Positions 1 to 6,541 are shown, counted from the stretch's first letter. The stretch is DNA of 7,132 bases from Actinomycetota bacterium (GCA_028718045.1 JAQUMQ010000068.1:1-7132); one strand, 5' to 3'. Translations and numbers: made by a program. Notes: generated by a model from the sequence alone, not told the origin.

Positions 1-16
1 TTAAACATTTATTCAC
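1..16 (-). CDS. Probable first codons of a further gene, cut by the left edge (possibly the solute-binding protein)
   Basis: Only five codons are visible: GTG AAT AAA TGT TTA (V-N-K-C-L), with the rest beyond the window. The start is chosen because a very strong Shine-Dalgarno GGGAGGT lies seven bases upstream. An ATG eight bases further in, in another frame, is too far from that site. The preceding genes run ATPase, permease, permease, and in Lsr- and Rha-type operons the periplasmic or lipoprotein solute-binding protein often follows in this place. No binding protein is otherwise present in the window. The identity is inferred from order alone. The few residues visible show no signal peptide or lipobox. 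Confidence 0.45.
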
Positions 17-23
17 TTTTTCT

Positions 24-30
24 ACCTCCC
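24..30 (-). promoter_or_regulatory. Strong ribosome-binding site that decides the GTG start at the left edge
   Basis: The minus strand reads GGGAGGT, the best match to the 16S anti-Shine-Dalgarno in the window, with an A-rich seven-base spacer to a GTG. The other genes here have weaker sites (AAGG or AAAGGA), so the next gene may be translated more strongly. That would suit a binding protein, which is usually made in excess over its permease. Confidence 0.6.
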
Positions 31-74
31 TTTCTGTATTGATTTTTACAGATATTTATAATCAACAATAGCTT

Positions 75-84
75 ATAGCGCTAT
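75..84. repeat. Perfect 10-bp palindrome ATAGCGCTAT in the gap after the second permease
   Basis: This is the only GC-containing symmetric element in the 121-bp gap between the permease stop and the putative next start. It lies about 60 bp upstream of that start, so it could be an operator or the core of a small RNA structure between transporter genes. It is not followed by a T-run on the minus strand, so it is not a typical intrinsic terminator. No convincing -35/-10 pair was found next to it. Confidence 0.3.
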
Positions 85-137
85 CGCCAATAATCAAAAC
101 CTAAACAATAAAGATATAATAACAAGATAATAAAAAT

Positions 138-1118
138 TTACTGGGTTTGGCCGATAAGCCAGAACTTCAATTTGTTCAATGAAACCGCAACAATCAGCAC
201 GAGTCCGGTAGCTACCTGCTGCCAATAACTATTGACCTGAGCATTGCTCATACCGGTTTTTAAAAATATGATGATCAGTGCAGCAAGCAAGGTTCCGCCA
301 AGACTACCGCTACCTCCTGCCAGTGCCGTTCCTCCGAGAACGACTGCAGTTATCACCTGAAACTCCCAGCCATCTCCCATCATGCCCGGATTTGCAGCAC
401 CAAGCATTGAACCATTAAGTACTGCGGAAACACCGACAAATAATCCGACCAAAGTGAAAACCAAAATTTTAACATTGTCTACATTAATTCCTGATAAAGC
501 TGCCGCTCTGCTATTTGTTCCTACAGCCAGTATATATCTGCCGATGGGAGCTTTCCTTAACATAAGATAAGCAATCAAATAACAAAACGCCATTATATAT
601 ATTGGCAAAGGTAATCCAAGAAAATTACCATTACCTAAAAATATCCAGAATCTATCCTGTATATACTGAGGATTATTATTCGTATAAATATAAGCAATAG
701 CTCTGAAAATAAATAACATACCCAAAGTTGTAATGAAAGCAGGTATTTTAAGCTTTGTTACAAACAATCCGTTTATGAACCCAAGCAAAATTGCGACTGC
801 TATTGTTATGAGAACTCCGACAACTCCACCAGAATTCAGTGCGACAGAAGCTCCCATTACTCCTGCAAGCGCAAGCATCGATCCTACCGAAATATCGAAG
901 CTTCCTGTCATTATACAAAAAGTCATGCCAATTGCTCCGATTCCAACATAGCTAGAGAATCTAATCATATCCAGAAGATTCGGCCACGTAAAATATAAAC
1001 CCGGAATAAGCAAAGAGAAGAATCCGAATATTATAAGTAAAATGATAATGAGACCAAAACTACCCAAAAAATTACCCGCTCTTTGTTTTGGCGTTAATCC
1101 TACTTTAGCTTTAGCCAT
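138..1118 (-). CDS. Sugar ABC transporter permease, RbsC/RhaPQ/LsrCD family (second permease)
   Basis: This is an integral inner-membrane subunit of a CUT2 (ribose/rhamnose/AI-2 class) ABC importer, 326 residues, the usual length. It begins with about 20 polar, basic residues and is then almost continuously hydrophobic, consistent with roughly ten membrane helices. Family hallmarks are visible: GMTFCIMTGSFDISVGS near residues 64-80, NGLFVTKLKIPAFITTLGM near 115-133, IGRYILAVGTNSRAAALSGI near 192-211, and the ATPase-coupling loop VLGGTALAGGSGSLGGT near 261-277. The ATG is preceded by AAGGGGAT at seven-base spacing, so the start is secure. It lies 92 bp after the first permease and clearly differs from it in sequence, so the channel is probably a heterodimer as in LsrCD or RhaPQ. 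Which sugar it carries cannot be told. Confidence 0.93.
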   Translation of the reverse strand: MAKAKVGLTPKQRAGNFLGSFGLIIILLIIFGFFSLLIPGLYFTWPNLLDMIRFSSYVGIGAIGMTFCIMTGSFDISVGSMLALAGVMGASVALNSGGVVGVLITIAVAILLGFINGLFVTKLKIPAFITTLGMLFIFRAIAYIYTNNNPQYIQDRFWIFLGNGNFLGLPLPIYIMAFCYLIAYLMLRKAPIGRYILAVGTNSRAAALSGINVDNVKILVFTLVGLFVGVSAVLNGSMLGAANPGMMGDGWEFQVITAVVLGGTALAGGSGSLGGTLLAALIIIFLKTGMSNAQVNSYWQQVATGLVLIVAVSLNKLKFWLIGQTQ

Positions 1119-1210
1119 CTTGGATCCCCTTAAAATATTTATCTAAAAAATATTAAAAATTTTAAACAAAAACACATAATTTCTTCCATGCAGCCATATC
1201 GTTATTATAG

Positions 1211-2173
1211 CTAAACCCTTATTCCTTTTATTTTGACGACCTCGAGATATCTCATCCTGAGCCCATCTATAAATAAAGCAAACAGTAATGTTATGCCTAC
1301 GGCAAGCATCTGATAAAAGATCTGTACATTCAGCAAGTTAAGGCCATAATAAATCATTGAAATAAATATGCTTGCAAATAAGGTACCTATCAAATTTCCC
1401 TTTCCTCCGGCAAGACTCGTTCCTCCAAGAATTGTTATCGTTAAAACATTAAGAGTAAAACCGGGTGCCATGGTAGGGATTCCTATCAAAGCTTGTGACG
1501 TTCTTATAATACCGACAATACTTGCGGAAAATGCAACCAATATATAAACAACGGTTTTTATAAGATTTACGTTTAACCCTGACATCTTAGAAGCTTGCTC
1601 ATTGGAACCTGAAGCTGCGACATGTCTTCCAAACGAAGTTTGGTTTAATAGAATAAAAAATACAATAAATAATACCACCATATATATTATGGGTGTCGGT
1701 ATTCCAAACAGTTTCGTAGCACCTATCAGCATAAAAGATTTTTGAGAAATCACAACTTGTCTTCCGTTTGTAATCAGCAGCGAAGCTCCCCTTAAAATTA
1801 CCTGCATCGCCAAGGTTGCGATAAGCGGGCTTATTCCCATCTTGGTTATTAACACGCCATTGACTAAACCTACAAAACAACTTGCAAGAATCGCAATTAT
1901 TATGGCTCCGATAAAACCCATACCCGGCAACAGCATTGCGATAATAACACTTGTGAGCCCCATTACTGCTTCCACGGAAAGGTCAAAACCTCCGCTGGTG
2001 ATTGCAAATGTCATACCAAAAGCGATGATTGCGCCATAACACCCCTGCTGGATAATACTTAAAATGGTATCTATTTTTCTGAAATTGGGACTGACAATTG
2101 CAAGAAAAATGCTGGCTACAACTATAAGTATGAAAATTCCTATCTTTTCATATAATTTTAAAAACTTTACCAT
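1211..2173 (-). CDS. Sugar ABC transporter permease, RbsC/RhaPQ/LsrCD family (first permease)
   Basis: This is an integral membrane subunit of the same CUT2 importer, 320 residues, with a short basic N-terminus and about ten hydrophobic segments. Conserved stretches include GMTFAITSGGFDLSVEAVMG near residues 53-72, NGVLITKMGISPLIATLAM near 105-123, TSFGRHVAASGSNEQASKMSG around 180-200, and the coupling loop LGGTSLAGGKGNLIGT near 250-265. The start is ATG with AAAGGA eight bases upstream. That site lies inside a tandem ATTTTAAAG repeat. It follows the ATPase gene after 84 bp containing a hairpin and precedes the second permease, so the three are surely co-transcribed. The C-terminus is basic (GLRMRYLEVVKIKGIRV) and cytoplasmic by the positive-inside rule. 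Substrate unknown. Confidence 0.93.
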   Translation of the reverse strand: MVKFLKLYEKIGIFILIVVASIFLAIVSPNFRKIDTILSIIQQGCYGAIIAFGMTFAITSGGFDLSVEAVMGLTSVIIAMLLPGMGFIGAIIIAILASCFVGLVNGVLITKMGISPLIATLAMQVILRGASLLITNGRQVVISQKSFMLIGATKLFGIPTPIIYMVVLFIVFFILLNQTSFGRHVAASGSNEQASKMSGLNVNLIKTVVYILVAFSASIVGIIRTSQALIGIPTMAPGFTLNVLTITILGGTSLAGGKGNLIGTLFASIFISMIYYGLNLLNVQIFYQMLAVGITLLFALFIDGLRMRYLEVVKIKGIRV

Positions 2174-2192
2174 CTTTAAAATCCTTTAAAAT
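2174..2192 (-). repeat. Tandem 9-mer ATTTTAAAG overlapping the ribosome-binding site of the first permease
   Basis: On the minus strand two copies of ATTTTAAAG stand head to tail, separated by one G, and end directly at the ATG. The first copy with the extra G and next A forms the Shine-Dalgarno AAAGGA. Similar TTTAAA words recur in other gaps here and are expected in such AT-rich DNA, so a regulatory role is only a possibility. Confidence 0.3.
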
Positions 2193-2226
2193 AGTCTTTT
2201 TACTATTGCAAAAAATAATCCTTTTT

Positions 2227-2247
2227 AAACATATCGACAATATGTTT
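2227..2247 (-). other. 8-bp perfect stem, 5-nt loop hairpin between ATPase and first permease genes
   Basis: AAACATAT and ATATGTTT form a perfect inverted repeat around a five-base loop (TGTCG in the transcript), starting ten bases after the ATPase stop codon. There is no U-tract on the minus-strand transcript after it (AAAAAGG follows), so it is not a classical terminator. It could stabilise a processed 3' end or tune the ATPase-to-permease ratio, a known use of intra-operon hairpins. The role here is inferred. Confidence 0.45.
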
Positions 2248-2257
2248 GTAAATTGAA

Positions 2258-3781
2258 TTAATTGTTCGAACAACTGAATTTTCCTATTTCTGCCGCAACA
2301 AGCTTTTCTTCATCCATATTGTCTCTATTGAACTCGGCAACCATCTTGCCTTTATAAAAAACTATGCATCTATCCGTTAAGTTTACCAGTTCAGAAAGTT
2401 CGGAAGATGCCATTATTATCGAAATTCCTTGATTTGCCAGCTTAGTCATTATTTTATGAATCTCAGCCTTCGCGCCTACATCTATTCCGCGTGTAGGTTC
2501 GAGAAGAATCAGTACCTTGCATTCACTTACAAGAGTTCTTCCCATTATAACTTTTTGTTGGTTTCCTCCACTCAAATAAATTATTCTTTGATTTATATTT
2601 GCATACTTGATGTCCAGCTCCTTTGCCATACCGTTAAATACTTTAACTTCTTTTTTCTCCTTGATTAACAAACCTTTAAAAAAGGTAAGCATCTTGATAA
2701 TTACTATCGAAAGATTTTGCAATACGGACATGTCATTCAAAAGACCTTCCCCCTTCCTGTCCTCCGTAACATATCCAATTCCAAGCTTTATTGCCTCTGA
2801 AGGTTTCCTTATTTCAACCTTTTTCCCTTTAAAATAAACCTCTCCGCTTGTTTTTTGAGCAGCTCCATAAAGTGACCTCAATAAATGATGGATGCCGGAA
2901 CCAAGAACACCTGCAAATCCAAGAATTTCTCCTTTGTGAAGTTTGAAATTAACATTATGTACGCTGTCAGCGATATTATAATTTTTAACTTCCATTACAA
3001 CCTCGCCTTTGTCGGTTTTTTCTCTTTCTCCTGAAAAATAATCCTTTACGATCTTGCCTACCATCAAAGAAACTATCTCGTCTTGATTTGTCTCAATGGT
3101 TTTTTTGGTTTCGATCTTTTTACCATCTCTTAAAACAGTAACTCTATCCGATAATTTAAATGCTTCATCTAATCTGTGAGAAATATAAATTATGGAAACA
3201 TTCTTTTTTCTGAGTTCTTTTATTATGGAAAACAATTTATCGACTTCTTTTTCGGTAAGAGTTGCGGTGGGCTCATCCATTATTATGAGCTTTGCATCCA
3301 TTGATAGCGATTTTGCAATTTCAATCATTTGCTTTTCAGCTACCGACAGCTCAGAAATGAATTTGCGTGGATTTATGTTTATATCCAACTTCTTCAATAT
3401 TTCAGCAGCATCATTGTTGATTTTTTTCCAATTTATAAACGACCTTGCTATCCTTGGTTCGCGACCGACAAAAATATTTTCTGCAACCGACATATCCGGA
3501 ATAAGATTAAATTCCTGATAAATTACAGCAATTTTCAAGCGTTGTGCGATAGAGGTGGTTGCTATGATTTCCGGTTTTCCTTCAATGATAATTTCTCCGC
3601 TATCGGGTTGGTAAACTCCTCCCAAAATTTTAATTAAAGTACTCTTTCCTGCTCCGTTTTCACCAACCAATGCATGCACTTCTCCATATTTGACATCAAA
3701 ATCCACATCCTCAAGAGCGACGACACCTGGAAAAATCTTTTTTATGTTCCTTAACTCAATAAAAACATTATTTGCATTCAT
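2258..3781 (-). CDS. Sugar ABC transporter ATP-binding protein with two NBDs, RbsA/MglA/LsrA/RhaT family
   Basis: This is the cytoplasmic ATPase that powers the CUT2 importer; at 507 residues it is the normal length for two fused nucleotide-binding domains. Domain 1 (about 6-240) has Walker A GENGAGKST (40-48), Q-loop Q89, a degenerate signature LSVAEKQ (145-151), Walker B with D169-E170, and switch H202. Domain 2 (about 260-500) has the family motif YVTEDRKGEG (337-346) and a canonical signature LSGGNQQK (403-410). Its Walker A is degenerate (GVLGSGIHH, 291-299, no Lys) and its Walker B reads LILLEPT, with Leu427 where the metal-binding Asp is expected. The composite site of domain 1 Walker motifs plus the domain 2 signature is intact, so one ATP site should work. 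The start ATG has AAGGT about nine bases upstream. The gene opens the transporter part of the locus after a 223-bp gap with candidate promoter elements. Confidence 0.95.
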   Translation of the reverse strand: MNANNVFIELRNIKKIFPGVVALEDVDFDVKYGEVHALVGENGAGKSTLIKILGGVYQPDSGEIIIEGKPEIIATTSIAQRLKIAVIYQEFNLIPDMSVAENIFVGREPRIARSFINWKKINNDAAEILKKLDININPRKFISELSVAEKQMIEIAKSLSMDAKLIIMDEPTATLTEKEVDKLFSIIKELRKKNVSIIYISHRLDEAFKLSDRVTVLRDGKKIETKKTIETNQDEIVSLMVGKIVKDYFSGEREKTDKGEVVMEVKNYNIADSVHNVNFKLHKGEILGFAGVLGSGIHHLLRSLYGAAQKTSGEVYFKGKKVEIRKPSEAIKLGIGYVTEDRKGEGLLNDMSVLQNLSIVIIKMLTFFKGLLIKEKKEVKVFNGMAKELDIKYANINQRIIYLSGGNQQKVIMGRTLVSECKVLILLEPTRGIDVGAKAEIHKIMTKLANQGISIIMASSELSELVNLTDRCIVFYKGKMVAEFNRDNMDEEKLVAAEIGKFSCSNN

Positions 3782-3810
3782 AGTGCTGATACCTTAAATC
3801 GTTTTTTATA

Positions 3811-3816
3811 ATTATA
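3811..3816 (-). promoter_or_regulatory. Candidate -10 element (TATAAT) upstream of the transporter genes
   Basis: The minus strand reads TATAAT, a perfect sigma-70/sigma-A -10 hexamer, about 30 bases before the ATPase start codon and upstream of its AAGGT ribosome-binding site. No good TTGACA-like -35 lies at 16-18 bp spacing, so it would be a weak or activator-dependent promoter. In such AT-rich DNA a chance match is also possible. Confidence 0.4.
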
Positions 3817-3912
3817 AGCAAGAACGGTGATAATTATTTTTTGATTGTTGTGTTAAAAATTTTATTTTACCTAAAAACTCTTTAAAAACGTTTTTTTATT
3901 AAAATAAAAAAA

Positions 3913-3941
3913 ATTAAATCTTTTAAAACAGGAAACTACAA
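3913..3941 (-). promoter_or_regulatory. Alternative weak promoter (TTGTAG, 17 bp, TTTAAT) in the same gap
   Basis: On the minus strand TTGTAG (3 of 6 to the -35 consensus) is spaced exactly 17 bp from TTTAAT (5 of 6 to the -10 consensus). It would give the transporter mRNA a leader of well over 100 nt. The rest of this 223-bp gap is nearly pure A/T and includes a 10-bp A/T inverted repeat (3891-3912) and a near-palindrome closer to the amidohydrolase stop. No riboswitch-like conserved core was recognised. Confidence 0.25.
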
Positions 3942-3962
3942 GCTTTGATTAGCAATATTAAA

Positions 3963-3986
3963 GTATATTTTTTAAAAAAAGTATAC
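3963..3986. repeat. Near-perfect 24-bp palindrome GTATA-T6-A7-G-TATAC after the amidohydrolase gene
   Basis: GTATA and TATAC arms flank a T6A7 core, with one extra G breaking symmetry. It lies 18 bp past the amidohydrolase stop and upstream of the candidate transporter promoters. It could be a repressor operator, for instance for the DeoR protein, or an AT-only terminator-like fold. It shares the TTTTTTAAAAAA core with two copies upstream of the DeoR gene. Confidence 0.35.
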
Positions 3987-4004
3987 AAAAAAATAAAAAA
4001 CTTT

Positions 4005-4811
4005 TTAAATTCCTAATTTAAATAGTTTTATCGCATTAATACCTAGAATATTTTTTATTTCCTTTTCATTCAAATCAAGATTGAATATATGAGCAAGATG
4101 AAACCTTAAATCCGTCCATGGCATATCAGTTCCAAAAAGCAGCCTTTCGGAACCTACCCTTCCAACATATTCTTCTATTAGCCCCGGAACAAATACATCA
4201 CCCGCAAAATCGACATACAGGTTTTCATATTTTTCTATTAAATCAATTACTTTATAAAGCATGTCTCCTCTGCCGCCTGCATGAGCAAGTATGAGCTTTA
4301 AATCCGGATATTTTTTTATAATATTTTCAAACAGAAACGGATTTGAGAACTTTTGTGTCTTATTTGCAACTTCGGGATTCCAGCTATGAGTTAAAACAGG
4401 CAACTGTCTTTCTTGTGCTAAATTCCAAAATTTTTCATATCTTTTATCGTCAGGATAGCATAAATGCCAAGAAGGATGAATTTTAATCCCTACGATGGAC
4501 TTGTTGTCCAGATGCTCCTTTAGTAAATTCAAAGAGAGATCATCGTAATTAGGATTAAAAACAAAATATCCAAACAGAAAATCTCTATACCTTTTCAGGA
4601 TTTGCAATAATTCATTTAAACCAAAATTTATTGTAAAAAATGAGGAATGGGTTGAGCAAATCGCTTTTTTCACTCCAAATTTTTTCGACAGATTTATAAC
4701 AGCATCTCTGTTATTGGAAGGCATATAAAGATATGCCGGAGATCCTATATGAAGATGCGTATCAATAATAACATAATCTTTTACCTTATTTTCCAAATTA
4801 TATAAAATCAT
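4005..4811 (-). CDS. Metal-dependent amidohydrolase, amidohydrolase_2 / COG2159 (ACMSD-like) family
   Basis: This is a soluble TIM-barrel hydrolase or decarboxylase of 268 residues, full length for compact members. All metal ligands expected for the family are seen: HxH in DTHLHIG (H19, H21) at strand 1, H142 in VLTHSW (strand 5), H177 in LAHAGG (strand 6) and D229 in FGTDMPW (strand 8). The GIKIHPSW stretch (108-115) matches strand 4. The family covers lactonases of sugar acids, decarboxylases and other C-N or C-O hydrolases. In a sugar-uptake locus a lactonase-type step is one reasonable guess, not shown. The start ATG has only a weak purine-rich site (AAGAAAAG). It lies 18 bp after the gene for a degenerate paralogue, so the two are co-translated and may form a complex. 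Confidence 0.88.
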   Translation of the reverse strand: MILYNLENKVKDYVIIDTHLHIGSPAYLYMPSNNRDAVINLSKKFGVKKAICSTHSSFFTINFGLNELLQILKRYRDFLFGYFVFNPNYDDLSLNLLKEHLDNKSIVGIKIHPSWHLCYPDDKRYEKFWNLAQERQLPVLTHSWNPEVANKTQKFSNPFLFENIIKKYPDLKLILAHAGGRGDMLYKVIDLIEKYENLYVDFAGDVFVPGLIEEYVGRVGSERLLFGTDMPWTDLRFHLAHIFNLDLNEKEIKNILGINAIKLFKLGI

Positions 4812-4829
4812 CTTTTCTTACTTATGCTT

Positions 4830-5645
4830 TTAGATAATTATATTGTCGATAATCTTTTTAAGATTAAGCAAAGCTATTTTATTTTTTCCTTTTTCATCAA
4901 GTCCACTGTTTACAATTCTGGAAACAGCAAGGCTGTCATCAAAAAATGGATAGCAGCTTCCAAAAACCAACCTGTCGGCTCCCTTAAAATCCGCCAGATC
5001 TTCTATTTGATTATATCCAAGCAAATTATGAGTTTCAAAGTAAACATTCGAAGTATTGTTTAGCAGCGACAGCAAATAACAATTATACATGAGTTCTTTC
5101 GACTGTCCGCCGTCAATAATTACAGGCATATTATCGTATAAGTTTGCGATCTTTGCTATCTTATCCCATTCTATGTTTTTGTTTCCCGTGATATCAATTT
5201 CATCAATGCTTATCATCAAAGGGAAATTACAGGAATCCATTATTTCGTAAAAATATGAAAATAAGCTTAATTCAAAAGGATATTTATGGGTTTTGGGTGA
5301 AATTTTTAACAGCTTGAAACCTTTTTCATAGCTTCTTTTAAGCCATTTACCAAACTCTCCGGGATTAAAAAAATAATTTTGTTCCATAAACAATATTCCT
5401 GATGCTCCTGCTTGCATAAACTCTGTTTGATTAATTAGTTTAGCTGTTAATTTATTGCCGATTTCGGCATCATAAAAAAGAGACAAAAAGTTGGAAATTA
5501 AGGTAAACGTTATATTTTTTTGTTTTTTTCTTTTAGAAAGAATCTCCAGGGTTTTCTTTTCGGATAGCGAATATTTTTGAGAAAGATAATTTTCACCAAA
5601 CCAAAAATTTAAATCAAAAAAATTTATACTTGTTTTCGTGGTCAT
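4830..5645 (-). CDS. Amidohydrolase-fold protein lacking all metal ligands (probable pseudoenzyme partner)
   Basis: The 271 residues align along their length with the downstream amidohydrolase: FFDLNFWFG (9-17) with IIDTHLHIG, GFKLLKISP (109-117) with SIVGIKIHP, PLMIS (142-146) with PVLTH, VIIDGGQ (175-181) with ILAHAGG, and RLVFGSCYPFFD (225-236) with RLLFGTDMPWTD. Every ligand position is changed: N13, W15, S146, D178 and C231 replace H, H, H, H and D. The frame is open and the fold-defining Gly, Pro and hydrophobic positions are kept, so this is a maintained protein and not decay. It is rich in Lys, Asn and Phe. Its ATG lies ten bases after the DeoR stop, with the likely ribosome site UAGGU built into that stop codon, suggesting translational coupling. 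It may be a structural or regulatory subunit of the neighbour, or a different chemistry on the same barrel. Confidence 0.75.
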   Translation of the reverse strand: MTTKTSINFFDLNFWFGENYLSQKYSLSEKKTLEILSKRKKQKNITFTLISNFLSLFYDAEIGNKLTAKLINQTEFMQAGASGILFMEQNYFFNPGEFGKWLKRSYEKGFKLLKISPKTHKYPFELSLFSYFYEIMDSCNFPLMISIDEIDITGNKNIEWDKIAKIANLYDNMPVIIDGGQSKELMYNCYLLSLLNNTSNVYFETHNLLGYNQIEDLADFKGADRLVFGSCYPFFDDSLAVSRIVNSGLDEKGKNKIALLNLKKIIDNIII

Positions 5646-5655
5646 GATAAAGTAC

Positions 5656-6432
5656 CTACACTAATGTAAGCTTGATACCTAATTCTTTTATTTTTGCAGC
5701 ATATTCTTTATCTAAATTATTATCCGTTATTATTTCGTCGATATCAGTTAAAGGCATGAAATTGATATACGACTCTGTTCCGAATTTGGAACTGTCCGTA
5801 AGCAATATGATTTCCCTGCCGCTGTCCACAATTGCCCTTGAGAGTTCGGCATCAAATTGAGTGGCGGTTGAAAGTCCTTTTTTTATGGATATTGCTACGG
5901 CACCGATAAATGACTTATCGACATTAATACTGTTAAAGAAATTTACTGCATGAGGACCTACGTAAATACTTGAACCCGCCCTTAAAATTCCGCCGCATAT
6001 ACTGATTTCGAAATCTTTCCCCATATTAAGCAAATTCAGTAATTCAATGGCAATCGAAAATCCGGCAGTGGCGATCTTAAGGCTATTTTTATTGACCAGA
6101 TACTTAACAAGACTCTGGCATGTCCTTCCGGATTCAATAATTATAGAATCGCCGTCATTTATTCTCTTTGCAGCTTCCAAGGCAATCCTGTTTTTTTCTT
6201 CTTTGAAAAGGTTTATCCTATTCATAAAAACAGGCTCTGAAGCAAGAGCATCTTTATATATGGCACCGCCATGAACTTTTGATATCAATCCTCTTTCATG
6301 CAGTTTTTCCAGATCTCTTCTTACGGTAATCGGAGATATATCGAAAAGTTTGGCAATTTTTTCCACACTCACGGATTTTTCCTGCTGAATTAAATTTCTT
6401 ATTTCTATTCTTCTTTTTTCGGGTATTTTCAT
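5656..6432 (-). CDS. DeoR-family transcriptional repressor
   Basis: This is a DNA-binding regulator of sugar catabolism, 258 residues, typical length. The N-terminal winged HTH (about 6-57) contains VEKIAKLFDISPITVRRDLEKL (23-44) and the wing motif ISKVHGGA (50-57), a DeoR signature. The C-terminal DeoRC effector domain (about 77-235) has GDSIIIESGRTC (94-105), CGGILR (146-151), KKGLSTAT (184-191) and LLTDSSKFG (210-218). Most relatives have D-x-G-T-T in the first of these; here it reads E-S-G-R-T, so effector binding may be altered. Members usually sense a phosphorylated sugar and repress their own operon. It sits between an aldolase and the amidohydrolase pair, so those genes and perhaps the transporter are the likely targets. 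No clear Shine-Dalgarno precedes the ATG, but the start fits the family N-terminus (MKIPEKRRIEIRNLI). Confidence 0.93.
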   Translation of the reverse strand: MKIPEKRRIEIRNLIQQEKSVSVEKIAKLFDISPITVRRDLEKLHERGLISKVHGGAIYKDALASEPVFMNRINLFKEEKNRIALEAAKRINDGDSIIIESGRTCQSLVKYLVNKNSLKIATAGFSIAIELLNLLNMGKDFEISICGGILRAGSSIYVGPHAVNFFNSINVDKSFIGAVAISIKKGLSTATQFDAELSRAIVDSGREIILLTDSSKFGTESYINFMPLTDIDEIITDNNLDKEYAAKIKELGIKLTLV

Positions 6433-6480
6433 TTTATTTAATCTAAAATTTTTTTAAAATTCTTTAAAACAAACATATGG

Positions 6481-6497
6481 TTAAAGTTTATCTTTAA
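6481..6497. repeat. Short inverted repeat TTAAAG-5-CTTTAA upstream of the DeoR gene
   Basis: Six-base perfect arms flank a five-base centre, about 50 bp before the DeoR start codon. The position is right for an autoregulatory operator, but the element is AT-rich and of a length that occurs by chance in such DNA. Confidence 0.25.
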
Positions 6498-6505
6498 ATA
6501 TATAG

Positions 6506-6541
6506 TTTTTTAAAAAATAAAACTCGATTTTTTTAAAAAAT
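6506..6541. repeat. Direct repeat of the palindromic core TTTTTTAAAAAAT, 23-bp period, between aldolase and DeoR genes
   Basis: Two identical 13-mers (6506-6518 and 6529-6541) start 23 bp apart, about two helical turns, so they face the same side of the DNA. They lie just past the aldolase stop codon and about 75-110 bp upstream of the DeoR start. The same T6A6 core recurs in the palindrome upstream of the transporter genes. They could be operator sites, intrinsically bent or stiff A/T tracts, or weak terminator-like folds. No protein is shown to bind them. Confidence 0.35.

Noticed and set aside
382..951. Plus-strand open frames opposite the second permease gene
   Set aside because: They lie antisense to a clear permease, show no family motif, have no ribosome site and arise from codon bias of the true gene.
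1134..1154. AATATTT...AAATATT inverted repeat between the permease genes
   Set aside because: A/T-only seven-base arms around a seven-base loop, too weak to call as a terminator or regulatory hairpin.
1599..1880. Minus-strand 93-codon frame inside the first permease
   Set aside because: It overlaps the permease out of frame, has a composition unlike a real protein and no start context.
3192..3637. Two plus-strand frames of about 100 codons opposite the ATPase gene
   Set aside because: Antisense shadows of a strongly conserved ATPase; no motif and no ribosome site.
3891..3912. 10-bp A/T inverted repeat TTTTTTTATT-AA-AATAAAAAAA as a terminator or operator
   Set aside because: It is made only of A and T runs with a two-base centre, has no stable hairpin and is expected by chance in this gap.
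4830..5645. Calling the ligand-free amidohydrolase a pseudogene
   Set aside because: The frame is intact and full length, with coupled translation signals and conserved fold positions; only the catalytic positions differ.
6471..6478. AAACATAT word equal to one arm of the hairpin at 2227-2234
   Set aside because: A single AT-rich 8-mer without the second arm; chance sharing is likely.
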